The translations under genes and the position numbers were made by a program. Shown one piece after another: positions 43,246-51,960 of a stretch of DNA of 64,000 bases. The notes under the pieces were generated by a model. The model was not told where the DNA came from. It saw only the letters and a program-made list of their open reading frames with translations, and ran no database searches. Source of the DNA: Pelagimonas sp017744045. GTDB taxonomy: Bacteria > Pseudomonadota > Alphaproteobacteria > Rhodobacterales > Rhodobacteraceae. The stretch lies in the NCBI RefSeq assembly GCF_017744045.1, contig NZ_JAGHRD010000002.1; one strand, 5' to 3'. Positions within the stretch are counted from its first letter, which is position 1. Each line of letters opens with the position of its first letter.

Positions 43246-44616
43246 TTAGCGGTAGGTCACCTGTTTGACCGCGGCGACGACCTCATCAGCGGTGATCAGC
43301 GCGTGTTTTTCCAGATTGGCGGCATAGGGCATCGGGACATCCTTGCCGGTGCAATTGATTACGGGCGCATCCAGATAGTCAAAAGCCTGTTCCATCAGAA
43401 CCGCGCTGATATGGTTGCCGATAGAGGCGGTTGGAAAGCCCTCTTCGACGGTCACGCAGCGATTGGTCTTTTGCACCGAGGCGATGATCGCGTCAGTATC
43501 CATCGGGCGCAGGGTGCGCAGGTCAATAACTTCGGCGCTGATGCCCTCTTCGGCGAGTTTGTCGGCGGCCTCGAGCGTGTGGGCCATGCCGATGCCAAAG
43601 GAAACGAGCGTGACATCCGCGCCCTCGCGCCAGATCCGAGCCTTGCCGAAAGGTATGCTGTAATCGTCTAGATCAGGCACGTCGAAACTGCGGCCATAGA
43701 GGATTTCGTTTTCCAGGAATATCACCGGATTGGGATCGCGGATCGCGGTTTTGAGCAGGCCTTTGGCATCTGAGGCGCTGTAGGGCATGACAACTTTGAG
43801 ACCGGGGATATGCGTATACCAGGCGGCATAGTCCTGAGAGTGCTGCGCACCGACCCGTGCCGCCGCGCCATTGGGGCCGCGGAAGACGATGGGGCAGCCC
43901 ATTTGTCCGCCGGACATATAGAGCGTTTTGGCGGCGGAATTGATAATTTGGTCAATGGCTTGCATGGCGAAGTTGAACGTCATGAACTCCACGATGGGCT
44001 TCAGCCCGCCAAAGGCTGCGCCAACCCCAATGCCAGCAAACCCATGTTCGGTGATTGGGGTGTCGATCACACGTTTGCTGCCGAATTCATCGAGCAAGCC
44101 TTGGGAAATCTTGTAGGCACCTTGGTATTCAGCGACCTCTTCCCCCATGAGGAAGACCTCTTCGGTGCTGCGCATTTCTTCGGCCATGGCGTCGCGCAGG
44201 GCTTCTCGCACGGTTTGCTTTTTGGTCTTTGTGCCCTCGGGCCAGGGCGCTTCGGCTTTGACTGGGGCGAGGGGGGCGGTTTTGTCGGAGCCCCCGGAAG
44301 GGGCCGCCTCCGCAACCGCGGCGACCGGTTGCGTCACAGGCGATTCCGGGGCTGCGGTCGCCGGGATATCCTCGCCCTCTTCGACCAGAATGGCGATGGC
44401 GGTGTTGACTTTGACGTCGGCAGTGCCCTCGGCGATCAGGATCTTGCCGATCACGCCCTCATCCACTGCCTCGAATTCCATCGTCGCCTTGTCGGTTTCG
44501 ATTTCGGCGAGGATGTCGCCGGATTGCACGCTATCGCCTTCTTTGACCAGCCATTTGGCCAGGGTGCCTTCTTCCATGGTGGGGGAAAGGGCGGGCATCA
44601 GGATTTCAGTTGCCAT
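43246..44616 (-). CDS. pdhB: Pyruvate dehydrogenase E1 beta subunit with N-terminal lipoyl domain
   Basis: The 456-residue product has an extra N-terminal lipoyl domain (K43 in IETDKATMEF) and a flexible A/P linker. The transketolase-like E1 beta domain starts around residue 135 (TVREALRDAMAEEMR) with FLMGEEVAEYQGAYKISQGL. A lipoylated E1 beta is usual in alphaproteobacteria. The lipoyl segment is nearly identical to that of pdhC. It begins 26 bp after pdhA with GGAG before the ATG. Confidence 0.95.
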   Translation of the reverse strand: MATEILMPALSPTMEEGTLAKWLVKEGDSVQSGDILAEIETDKATMEFEAVDEGVIGKILIAEGTADVKVNTAIAILVEEGEDIPATAAPESPVTQPVAAVAEAAPSGGSDKTAPLAPVKAEAPWPEGTKTKKQTVREALRDAMAEEMRSTEEVFLMGEEVAEYQGAYKISQGLLDEFGSKRVIDTPITEHGFAGIGVGAAFGGLKPIVEFMTFNFAMQAIDQIINSAAKTLYMSGGQMGCPIVFRGPNGAAARVGAQHSQDYAAWYTHIPGLKVVMPYSASDAKGLLKTAIRDPNPVIFLENEILYGRSFDVPDLDDYSIPFGKARIWREGADVTLVSFGIGMAHTLEAADKLAEEGISAEVIDLRTLRPMDTDAIIASVQKTNRCVTVEEGFPTASIGNHISAVLMEQAFDYLDAPVINCTGKDVPMPYAANLEKHALITADEVVAAVKQVTYR

Positions 44617-44642
44617 CTTTTTCTACTCCATATCCCGCTTGC

Positions 44643-45638
44643 TTAGGCGTCAGCATAAATATCGGTCCACAGCTCTTCGAGCGGCGGTTCCGGGCTTTCG
44701 CGGCTGAAATCGGCGGCCGCTGAGACCACGGCCTTGATCTCTTTGTCGATGGCCTTCAGGTCATCTTCGGTGGCGTGTTTCCCGGTCAGCAAAAGGTCAC
44801 GCACGTGATCGATTGGGTCGCGTTCTTCGCGCATTTTCTGCACCTCTTCGCGGGTGCGATATTTGGCCGGGTCCGACATGGAATGGCCGCGATAGCGGTA
44901 GGTCTTGATTTCTAAAATATACGGGCCTTTGCCCGCGCGGCAGTGTTTGACCGCCTTTTCGCCAGCCGCCTTGACCGCCAACACATCCATTCCGTCGACG
45001 ACTTCGCCTTTGATTCCAAAGGCCTCGCCGCGTGTGTAAAGCTCGGGCGTTGAGGTGGAGCGGTTTTGCGCTGTGCCCATGGCGTATTGGTTGTTTTCAA
45101 TGACAAAGACCACCGGCAGATCCCAGAGGGCGGCCATGTTAAAGGTCTCGTAAACCTGGCCCTGATTGGCAGCGCCATCGCCAAAATAGGTAAAGGTCAC
45201 ACGGCCATTGCCTTTGTATTTGTCGGAAAAGGCGAGGCCTGCGCCCAATGGCACCTGAGCGCCGACAATGCCGTGACCGCCATAGAAATGCTTCTCTTTC
45301 GAGAACATATGCATGGAGCCGCCTTTGCCCTTGGACAGGCCACCAATGCGGCCGGTCAATTCGGCCATGACGCCGCCGGGATCCATGCCGCAGGCCAGCA
45401 TATGACCGTGATCGCGGTAAGAGGTGATGCGTTTGTCGCCCTCTTCTGCGGCGGCCTCAAGCCCGACAACAACGGCCTCTTGACCAATATAGAGGTGACA
45501 GAAGCCGCCAATTAGCCCCATACCGTAAAGCTGGCCGGCTTTTTCCTCGAAACGGCGGATCAGCAGCATGTCCTTGTAATAGCTTTTCAGCTCATCAGCG
45601 GACACATTGGGCTTGGCAGTCGTTTTGCGCGCGGCCAT
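44643..45638 (-). CDS. pdhA: Pyruvate dehydrogenase E1 alpha subunit
   Basis: The 331-residue thiamine diphosphate-dependent subunit decarboxylates pyruvate. It shows the ThDP-binding motif region (YFGDGAANQGQVYETFNMAA to ENNQYAMGT), and the phosphorylation-loop-like stretch YRYRGHSMSDPAKYRTREEV near the C-terminus. GGAGGAGACGGCC stands before the ATG. It is the first gene of the pdh operon, with a 178-bp upstream region rich in short repeats. Confidence 0.96.
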   Translation of the reverse strand: MAARKTTAKPNVSADELKSYYKDMLLIRRFEEKAGQLYGMGLIGGFCHLYIGQEAVVVGLEAAAEEGDKRITSYRDHGHMLACGMDPGGVMAELTGRIGGLSKGKGGSMHMFSKEKHFYGGHGIVGAQVPLGAGLAFSDKYKGNGRVTFTYFGDGAANQGQVYETFNMAALWDLPVVFVIENNQYAMGTAQNRSTSTPELYTRGEAFGIKGEVVDGMDVLAVKAAGEKAVKHCRAGKGPYILEIKTYRYRGHSMSDPAKYRTREEVQKMREERDPIDHVRDLLLTGKHATEDDLKAIDKEIKAVVSAAADFSRESPEPPLEELWTDIYADA

Positions 45639-45660
45639 GGCCGTCTCCTCCCCAATAATT

Positions 45661-45768
45661 GTTTAACGCTAAACCATCTTGTGGTTTGCGTCAGCGTAGC
45701 GCGCGGAATGAGGTTCGTAAAGTGCGTGCGCAATAATAATGCGCGCGGAATAGGCACAGTTTAACGCT
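45661..45768. promoter_or_regulatory. Short repeats upstream of pdhA
   Basis: GTTTAACGCT occurs twice (45661 and 45759), the first copy running into TAAAC to make an imperfect palindrome. AAACCA-TCTTG-TGGTTT (45671-45687) is a separate inverted repeat. They lie between ftsB and pdhA, within 130 bp of the pdhA start. A control role is inference from position. Confidence 0.4.
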
Positions 45769-45816
45769 TATGTTGTTGAGGGTGTTTGGGCTGGCTCGCC
45801 CAAAGCCACGTCAGGT

Positions 45817-46119
45817 TTAGTTCACGACGATTTCGTCGGCGCGCAGCAGGCCCAGAACATCACGTGCCTGTTGATCAAGTAGATCAAGATCGAGGAATTC
45901 GTCAGACAGGCGCAGGGTCAAGTTTTCCATCCGCGCAACCTCGGCGCGCAGTTCTTCGACCTCTTGTTCCAGCTTTTCACCTTCGACGACAATCTCGGCG
46001 CGACGAAACAGGCCAAAATCCCCCTGCACAGCGGCAAAGGTGAAATAAGCCGACAGGCTCAGCGTCACAGCAAAGAAGATCAAAACGCCCAAAGAGGGGC
46101 GCGATGCGCGAAGTTTCAT
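45817..46119 (-). CDS. ftsB: Septum formation initiator (FtsB/DivIC family)
   Basis: This 100-residue bitopic membrane protein has one transmembrane helix (LGVLIFFAVTLSLSAYFTFA) followed by a coiled coil (VVEGEKLEQEVEELRAEVAR) and a short C-terminal part, the layout of FtsB, which bridges FtsL and FtsQ in the divisome. The ATG at 46119 (MKLRASRPS) is chosen over a start 28 codons upstream that would add a non-membrane leader. Placement upstream of pdhA in the same direction is common in alphaproteobacteria. Confidence 0.85.
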   Translation of the reverse strand: MKLRASRPSLGVLIFFAVTLSLSAYFTFAAVQGDFGLFRRAEIVVEGEKLEQEVEELRAEVARMENLTLRLSDEFLDLDLLDQQARDVLGLLRADEIVVN

Positions 46120-46288
46120 ACAGAACTGCCCTAAATCGCATCTCTTGAATGGATGCGTGTGTTGGTTGTGACATATGGCGCGCAAGGGGAAAAGAGCGTG
46201 CAAAGGATCGCTGCGAATCGGTTTGAAAACCGTTGCATTCCTGCCAAACTTTGGGCTTGGACTGGGCTTTCACGGCGGGCGCGTTTGG

Positions 46289-47284
46289 ATGCGATTGATA
46301 CTTTGTTTAACGATCACGGTGTTTCTGACGGCCTGCACGCCGCGCGGAGTGATCCAGTTTGCCAGCGATCTGGCTGGCATTGAAAGCGCGGTTCAGCCGG
46401 TTTTTATCGCCACCAACCGGGTGCGCGCCGAGGCTGAAAATCGCAGCTGGTTTTCACAGGAATTTGGCGAGGTTCGCCATCCCAAGCTGCAATTTGCACG
46501 CATGGATGTCTCGATCCCGCCGAGCCATGAATTGGGTGAAATCGAATGGCCGGGGCAGGGGGTGGTGATACCCTCTGAGCATTTTGTCGTCAAGGATGAG
46601 GTGTTATTTTCCGGGCCATCCTCATTCTTGGATAATCTCAATGACAGCAGCCCAAGCCGCGATGTGTTTGTCTTTGTGCATGGGTTCAATGTCAATAATG
46701 CCGAAGCCGTGTATCGCCTGGCCCAAATCGCGCATGATTACGAGGCGCGATTGCCGGTTATCGCTTTTTCCTGGCCCTCTGCGGGCAATCCGCGCGGTTA
46801 TGTCTATGATCGTGACAGCGTGATTTTTTCACGCGACGGTTTGGAAAAACTGCTGAGCGTGCTGATCCAGGACAATCGCAAAGTCTTTATTGTTGCCCAT
46901 TCCATGGGCAGTCAGCTGGTGATGGAAACGCTGCGCCAGATGTCGATTTCGGGCAAGCAAAAGTCTCTGAACCAACTGGCTGGCGTGGCTTTGATCAGTC
47001 CGGATATCGACGAGGATGTGTTCCTGCAACAGGCGCAGCGGATCAAACCGTTTCCGCAGCCCTTTACCCTGATGGTCAACACCCGTGACCGGGCTTTGGG
47101 CCTTTCGGCGTTTTTGACCGGTAAGCAAGCGCGGCTTGGTTCGATCAGTGATCCGGCGCGGGTCAGCGAAAACCTTCCTGTTGAGGTGATTGATCTCAGC
47201 GACGTGGAAGGCGGGGATCGGGCAGGGCATGCCACGGCCTTTACTGCGCCCGCCGCCATTCGACTGCTGCGGCGCCTGCAATAA
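46289..47284 (+). CDS. Lipoprotein alpha/beta hydrolase (DUF900 family)
   Basis: The 331-residue product starts MRLILCLTITVFLTACTPRG, a lipoprotein signal with lipobox LTAC, so it should be membrane-anchored. The hydrolase core has FVFVHGFNVNNAEAVYRLAQ, and the nucleophile elbow AHSMGSQLVMETL with serine in HSMGS. DUF900 members are predicted esterases of unknown substrate. The ATG at 46289 is preferred because it places the signal peptide at the N-terminus; the frame is open further upstream. It is divergent from ftsB. Confidence 0.82.
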   Translation: MRLILCLTITVFLTACTPRGVIQFASDLAGIESAVQPVFIATNRVRAEAENRSWFSQEFGEVRHPKLQFARMDVSIPPSHELGEIEWPGQGVVIPSEHFVVKDEVLFSGPSSFLDNLNDSSPSRDVFVFVHGFNVNNAEAVYRLAQIAHDYEARLPVIAFSWPSAGNPRGYVYDRDSVIFSRDGLEKLLSVLIQDNRKVFIVAHSMGSQLVMETLRQMSISGKQKSLNQLAGVALISPDIDEDVFLQQAQRIKPFPQPFTLMVNTRDRALGLSAFLTGKQARLGSISDPARVSENLPVEVIDLSDVEGGDRAGHATAFTAPAAIRLLRRLQ

Positions 47285-47312
47285 AAAAGGGGCGGCCCAG
47301 ACGGGCGGCCCC
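47281..47312 (-). terminator. Intrinsic terminator of pgk
   Basis: On the minus strand GGGGCCGCCC pairs with GGGCCGCCCC (one mismatch, AGAC-type loop) and runs into six T residues. The T-run overlaps the stop codon of the convergent hydrolase gene. Confidence 0.8.
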
Positions 47313-47335
47313 TGTCTCTTAGAGCTCTGGCAAAG

Positions 47336-48523
47336 TTACCCCAGTGCGGCGACGCCGGGCAGTTCTTTGCCTTCCATCCATTCCAGGAAAGCACCGCCTG
47401 CGGTAGATATATAGGTAAAGTCGCCGGCCGCTTCGGCTTTGTTCAGAGCGGCGACCGTGTCACCGCCACCGGCAACCGAAACCAACTGACCACCCTCGCT
47501 ACGCTCGGCGGCGTATTTCGCGGCGGCATTCGTGGCCGTGTCAAAGGGTGCGATTTCAAACGCCCCCAATGGGCCGTTCCAGATCAAGGTCTTGGCCGAT
47601 TCAATGGCCGCCTGCACTGCTTTGACCGCCTCGGGCCCTGCATCCAGGATCATCGCGTCTGCCGGGCAGGCATTGGCGGCGACTGTTTCGTTTTCGGCCC
47701 CTTCTTTGAATTCCCGCGCCACAACAACATCGCTAGGCAGGATAATCTCGCAGCCTGCCTCTTTGGCCTTGCCGAGGATCTCGCTTGCGGTGTCGGTCAT
47801 GTCATGTTCGCACAAGGATTTGCCCACATCGATGCCCTGCGCGGCCAAAAAGGTGTTGGCCATGCCGCCGCCGATCACCAGCATGTCGACCTTGCTGACC
47901 AGATTGCCGAGCAACTCCAGCTTGGTCGAGACTTTGGCCCCACCCACAACCGCCAGAACCGGACGTTCCGGCGTGCCAAGCGCGCTTTCCAGCGCGGAGA
48001 GTTCGGCCTGCATCAAACGACCGGCGCAGGCGGGCAGCAAACGCGCCAGCCCTTCGGTCGAGGCGTGGGCACGGTGCGCCGCCGAGAAAGCGTCGTTGCA
48101 ATAAATGTCACCCAGCTTGGCCATCTCAGCGGCCAAATCGGCATCATTCTTGGTCTCTCCTGCATGAAAACGGGTGTTTTCCAGCAGGGCAACCTGACCC
48201 TCTTGCAACGCATCGACAACGGCGGCCGCCGCCGGTCCGGCGCAATCGGCAGCAAAAACAACCGATGTGCCAAAAACAGCCTCCAGCGCCGGGATCAGCG
48301 GTTGCAGGCTCATATCCGGGTTGCGCTCGCCCTTGGGGCGGCCAAAATGCGCCAGCAGAACCGGCTTGCCGCCGCGATCCAGGATGTCCTGAACGGTGGC
48401 TGCGATGCGCTCAATACGGGTTGTGTCTGTGACTTTGCCATTCTCAACGGGGACGTTGATATCAACGCGCGTCAAAACGCGTTTGCCCGCCAGATCCATG
48501 TCATCAAGGGTTTTCCAGGCCAT
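47336..48523 (-). CDS. pgk: Phosphoglycerate kinase
   Basis: Pgk interconverts 1,3-bisphosphoglycerate and 3-phosphoglycerate with ATP formation. The 395-residue product has the N-terminal substrate region RVDINVPVENGKVTDTTRIE, VLLAHFGRPKGE, GGAKVSTKLELLGNL and the C-terminal nucleotide motif VAGGGDTVAAL. GGGAGCAAAAC precedes the ATG at 48523; a GTG six codons upstream adds only a few unrelated residues. Confidence 0.97.
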   Translation of the reverse strand: MAWKTLDDMDLAGKRVLTRVDINVPVENGKVTDTTRIERIAATVQDILDRGGKPVLLAHFGRPKGERNPDMSLQPLIPALEAVFGTSVVFAADCAGPAAAAVVDALQEGQVALLENTRFHAGETKNDADLAAEMAKLGDIYCNDAFSAAHRAHASTEGLARLLPACAGRLMQAELSALESALGTPERPVLAVVGGAKVSTKLELLGNLVSKVDMLVIGGGMANTFLAAQGIDVGKSLCEHDMTDTASEILGKAKEAGCEIILPSDVVVAREFKEGAENETVAANACPADAMILDAGPEAVKAVQAAIESAKTLIWNGPLGAFEIAPFDTATNAAAKYAAERSEGGQLVSVAGGGDTVAALNKAEAAGDFTYISTAGGAFLEWMEGKELPGVAALG

Positions 48524-48644
48524 GTTTTGCTCCCAAACCAATTGGCCTTGGTCTGCCCCTTTCTGCCCACAAGGTCAACGCCTGCTTGGCATTGGCGCGC
48601 AACCGGGCTAGGTCAATGTCAGGAAATTTCACGGAGTGAGAAAC

Positions 48645-49154
48645 ATGGCCGATATCAAGGACCCGGAAAACACCATCCTGATGGAGCTTAAAGGTGGCAC
48701 CGTCACCATCGAATTGCTGCCCGATGTGGCCCCGAAACATGTGGAGCGCATGAAGGAACTGGCGCGCTCGGGTGCCTATGATGGCGTGGCCTTTCACCGT
48801 GTGATCGACGGGTTCATGGCCCAGACCGGTGACGTTGCGTATGGCAATATGGACGGTGAGAATTACGAACCGCGCCGTTGCGGCACTGGTGGCTCTGACC
48901 TGCCCGATCTGCCTGCCGAATTCTCCAAGATCCCGCATGCGCGCGGGTCTTTGGGTGCGGCGCGTTCGGCCAACCCGAATTCGGCCAACTCGCAATTCTT
49001 CATCAATTTCAAAGACAACGACTTCCTCAACGGTCAATACACCGTTTACGGTCAAGTCACGTCGGGCATGGAACATGTGGATGCGATCGTCAAAGGCGAG
49101 CCGCCCGCGAACCCTGACAAGATGATCAGCGTCAAGGTGGCCGCAGATGCGTAA
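48645..49154 (+). CDS. Peptidyl-prolyl cis-trans isomerase, cyclophilin type (cytosolic)
   Basis: The 169-residue cyclophilin without signal peptide shows FHRVIDGFMAQTGDV, SANSQFFINFKDNDFLNGQY and TVYGQVTSGMEHVD, with conserved catalytic Arg, Phe and Gln positions. GGAGTGAGAAAC lies before the ATG at 48645. Its last eight bases overlap the next gene, a secreted relative, so the two are probably cotranslated. Confidence 0.93.
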   Translation: MADIKDPENTILMELKGGTVTIELLPDVAPKHVERMKELARSGAYDGVAFHRVIDGFMAQTGDVAYGNMDGENYEPRRCGTGGSDLPDLPAEFSKIPHARGSLGAARSANPNSANSQFFINFKDNDFLNGQYTVYGQVTSGMEHVDAIVKGEPPANPDKMISVKVAADA

Positions 49155-49701
49155 GCTTGCTTTGGCCCTGGCCCTGCTGGGCAGCCCGGCCTTGGCGTCG
49201 GGTATTGAGATCGAGGTCGCAGGCGAAGCCAACGGTGTGATCAAGATCGACCTGTTGGAAGACATCGCCCCCAATCACGTGGCCCAGATCACCGCGCTCG
49301 CTTCTGAGGGCAAATATGACGGGGTGGTGTTCCACCGCGTGATCGAAGGCTTCATGGCCCAGACCGGTGACGTGCAATTCGGCAATTCCACCGCCGATAA
49401 GTTCGACATGCGCATGGCTGGCATGGGTGGCTCGGATCTGTCGGATCTGGACGCGGAATTCTCCGATGTCAGCTTTGAGCGCGGTGTGGTCGGCATGGCC
49501 CGGTCGCAAAACCCGAACTCGGCCAATTCGCAATTCTTTATCATGTTTGCGCCCGGCACCTTTCTGGATGGCCAATACACGGTTGTCGGCAAGGTCACCG
49601 AAGGGCTGGACGTGCTGGACATGATCAAACGTGGCGAAGGTCGCAACGGCTCGGTCCTGGGTGAGCCTGATCGCATGGTCAAGGTCACTGTGACCGAATA
49701 A
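49147..49701 (+). CDS. Peptidyl-prolyl cis-trans isomerase, cyclophilin type (exported)
   Basis: The 184-residue cyclophilin has an N-terminal signal peptide (MRKLALALALLGSPALASG), so it should act in the periplasm. The core repeats the first gene's motifs: FHRVIEGFMAQTGDV, SANSQFFIMFAPGTFLDGQY and TVVGKVTEGLDVLD. The strong likeness and the eight-base overlap suggest a tandem duplication followed by gain of a signal peptide. Confidence 0.93.
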   Translation: MRKLALALALLGSPALASGIEIEVAGEANGVIKIDLLEDIAPNHVAQITALASEGKYDGVVFHRVIEGFMAQTGDVQFGNSTADKFDMRMAGMGGSDLSDLDAEFSDVSFERGVVGMARSQNPNSANSQFFIMFAPGTFLDGQYTVVGKVTEGLDVLDMIKRGEGRNGSVLGEPDRMVKVTVTE

Positions 49702-49739
49702 TCCTGTAAAGACCTTACTCGCAGGATCTCGCTACAGGG

Positions 49740-49769
49740 GCGCGCCGATTGGCGCGCTCACTTTGTTTT
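49740..49769 (+). terminator. Possible terminator after the cyclophilin pair
   Basis: GCGCGCC-GATT-GGCGCGC forms a seven-pair stem, followed after six bases by a T-rich stretch. The spacing is loose. The rest of the 199-bp gap to 49900 holds a CTGGGGC-A-GGCCCCAG palindrome (near 49789) and no gene. Confidence 0.45.
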
Positions 49770-49900
49770 ACGTTCAGGCCACGTAGGCCCTGGGGCAGGC
49801 CCCAGACCCCGGCAAGACGTGCTGACAGGGGATCACATCTGCGTAAGGTCTCTGGGCAGGGCCGGGTTTCTTCGCCATGGTATAGGCAGGAGGATGGCTC

Positions 49901-50863
49901 ATGCGTTTCTTATCTGTCTTTGCGGCCTGTTTTCTGGCGACGGCGGTTGCGGCTGACCCGAGTTTCTGGCGTCACGAATGGCCGGATACGGATTTCAAGA
50001 ACACCAGTATCACCAATTGGGTTGAGATCATGTCAGGCGGCCCGCCCAAGGATGGCATCCCGGCGCTGAGTGATCCGCAATTTCTGCGCGTTGCCGATGA
50101 AAGCAAGATCGACGGGATTGAGCCGGTGATCACCGTGGAATTGCCCGGAGCCAAGCCGCGGGCCTATCCGATCCGCTATCTTACCTGGCATGAGATTGTG
50201 AATGACAAGATCGGCAATGTGCCCGTCGCCGTCACCTTTTGCCCGCTCTGCAATTCCGGTCTGACCTTTGATCGTCGCGTCAAGGGCAAGGTGCTGAGTT
50301 TTGGCGTGTCGGGCAAGCTGCGCAATTCCGATATGGTCATGTATGACCGCGAAACCCAAAGCTGGTGGCAGCAGGCCATTGGCACCGGGATTGTCGGAGA
50401 GATGAATGGGGTTGAGCTGAAACAGGTGGCCAGCTGGATGGAAAGCTGGGACCAGTTCAAGGCGCGCAATCCCGATGGGATCGTCATGGCGGAGCCGCCC
50501 TGGAACCGCTCATATGGGCGCAATCCCTATCGCGGCTATGATAGTTCGCACCGGCCATTCCTTTATTCCGGGGAAATGCCGCCCCACGGTATTCCGCCCT
50601 TGATGCGCGTGGTGCGGGTCGGGGATAGGGCCTGGCCGATGGACCGGCTGGCCCAAGAGCGCAAGATCACTGAGGCGGGTGTGACGCTGACCTGGGAAGA
50701 AGGTCAGGCATCAGCGCTGGATCACGGTGTGATCTCGAAAGGGCGCGATGTTGGATCGGTTCGGGTTAAGGACAAGCAGGGGCGCGATTTGGTGCATGAT
50801 GTGATGTTTGCCTTTGCCTTCCACGCCTTTTGGCCCGATGGAAAATGGATGCGTGGCGGTTAA
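49901..50863 (+). CDS. Exported DUF3179 domain protein
   Basis: The 320-residue product has a signal peptide (RFLSVFAACFLATAVA) and then the DUF3179 domain, marked by KIDGIEPVITVELPGAKPRA, VTFCPLCNSGLTFDR and SFGVSGKLRNSDMVMYDR. The family is of unknown function; the paired cysteines in CPLC and the TWW-like tryptophans are conserved. AGGAGG lies seven bases before the ATG. It ends directly against the convergent acyltransferase gene with no base between the stop codons. Confidence 0.87.
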   Translation: MRFLSVFAACFLATAVAADPSFWRHEWPDTDFKNTSITNWVEIMSGGPPKDGIPALSDPQFLRVADESKIDGIEPVITVELPGAKPRAYPIRYLTWHEIVNDKIGNVPVAVTFCPLCNSGLTFDRRVKGKVLSFGVSGKLRNSDMVMYDRETQSWWQQAIGTGIVGEMNGVELKQVASWMESWDQFKARNPDGIVMAEPPWNRSYGRNPYRGYDSSHRPFLYSGEMPPHGIPPLMRVVRVGDRAWPMDRLAQERKITEAGVTLTWEEGQASALDHGVISKGRDVGSVRVKDKQGRDLVHDVMFAFAFHAFWPDGKWMRGG

Positions 50864-51754
50864 TTATGCCGCAAGCCCCAAAGGCAGACGTCTGGCTAAG
50901 GGGGCAAGCGCTCCTTGATGCAGCCAGGTGCCGCTTTGCGCGCGCGCCTCGGCCCCGGTGCCCAGTTTGAAATGTGTGAGCCCGCGCGCGTCATCGCGGT
51001 TTAATATTCCTAGATCGAGTTCCTGATGCCCGTTTTGCGACAGGTAAACCATGGCGCGCCAGAGCAGCAGGTTCATGGCGTTCAGCTTGCGCCCGGTGTC
51101 ATTCGAATGCCCCATCTGCCATGTTGCCATCAGCCCGTGCCGCAGGATCAGCGCTGCGGCAACGGGGGTGTTGCGATACCGGGCTTCGAAGACCAAAGCC
51201 TGACCGGGATTGGCGGCGGAAAAGGCGGCTGAAAAGGCCGGGGGCAAACCGCGATAGCCCTTGGCGCGCGCCTGATCCAGTTCCGCCTTTAACAGCCAGT
51301 GATCGCGCGACAGCACATGCCTTGTGACCTTGATCTTTTCGCTTTCGGCGCGGTTCAAACGGTTGCGCCATTTCTGTTTCAACCCGGCGCGCATCTCAGG
51401 CTCGGAACCAAGGGGTAGCATGGCCAGGGTGGCCGGTGTCATCAGCGGCCAAAACCCGGCGCGGCGCAAATCAGACGCCTCCATACCCTCGGCATTCAAC
51501 AGCAATGGCCGCCCGTCATGCCAGTTTTGCCAACGCTCTAGCCAGGTTTGGCGATCCGCATCGCTGGCGGCAACCGGGCCGCGTGACACCATATCAACCC
51601 TCCCAAAAGGTCCAAATTTCCGAGATTGAATCTGCCATGACAGCCGAACCTTGCCCTTGGCCTCTCGGGTGCACAGCCGTGTTGGACGGCCAAGGGCCGC
51701 GCAGGTCTTGGCGTATTCCGGAGATTGGGGCAGGGGCAATCGCAACGCAGACAT
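50864..51754 (-). CDS. FemAB/GNAT-type acyltransferase-like protein
   Basis: From the ATG at 51754 (MSALRLPLPQSPEYAKTCAA) the product is 296 residues. The C-terminal half shows a GNAT/FemAB-like core (RNTPVAAALILRHGLMATWQ, then HSNDTGRKLNAMNLLLWRAM and ELDLGILNRDDARGLTHFKL). Such proteins join amino acids or acyl groups to peptides, lipids or proteins; the substrate is unknown. The frame stays open 57 codons further upstream, but that part lies across the divergent small gene and lacks domain character. Confidence 0.7.
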   Translation of the reverse strand: MSALRLPLPQSPEYAKTCAALGRPTRLCTREAKGKVRLSWQIQSRKFGPFGRVDMVSRGPVAASDADRQTWLERWQNWHDGRPLLLNAEGMEASDLRRAGFWPLMTPATLAMLPLGSEPEMRAGLKQKWRNRLNRAESEKIKVTRHVLSRDHWLLKAELDQARAKGYRGLPPAFSAAFSAANPGQALVFEARYRNTPVAAALILRHGLMATWQMGHSNDTGRKLNAMNLLLWRAMVYLSQNGHQELDLGILNRDDARGLTHFKLGTGAEARAQSGTWLHQGALAPLARRLPLGLAA

Positions 51755-51801
51755 GGGCTGAGTTAACGATATAGAAAGTTTCGAACACGTTAATACCGGC
51801 C

Positions 51802-51960
51802 ATGAAACATGATTCTGCGCAATTCCCGTCGCATGGGGTGCTGAAATCTCAGGCCCCGGCCTTGTCGCGCCCCAAGCCCACAGCGGCAGCAGCGCTGCTT
51901 TTGGCAACGCTGCTTTCGGTTCCATTCATGGTTTTGGCCGTGGTGCAGCTAAGCCTTTAG
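51802..51960 (+). CDS. Putative 52-residue single-pass membrane peptide
   Basis: An ATG at 51802 opens 52 codons (begins MKHDSAQFPSHGVLKSQ) with a basic, proline-containing middle (LSRPKPTAAA) and a hydrophobic C-terminal helix (LLLATLLSVPFMVLAVVQLS). Its TAG interlocks with the TAA of convergent tyrS within four bases, typical of compact gene ends. It is divergent from the acyltransferase gene. No strong ribosome binding site is visible and I recognise no family. The alternative is a chance frame. Confidence 0.45.
   Translation: MKHDSAQFPSHGVLKSQAPALSRPKPTAAAALLLATLLSVPFMVLAVVQLSL

Noticed and set aside
49749..50069. 106-codon plus-strand frame before the DUF3179 gene
   Set aside because: Most of it lies in an intergenic palindrome region and in the wrong frame of the DUF3179 gene; Arg/Pro/Ser-rich without motifs.
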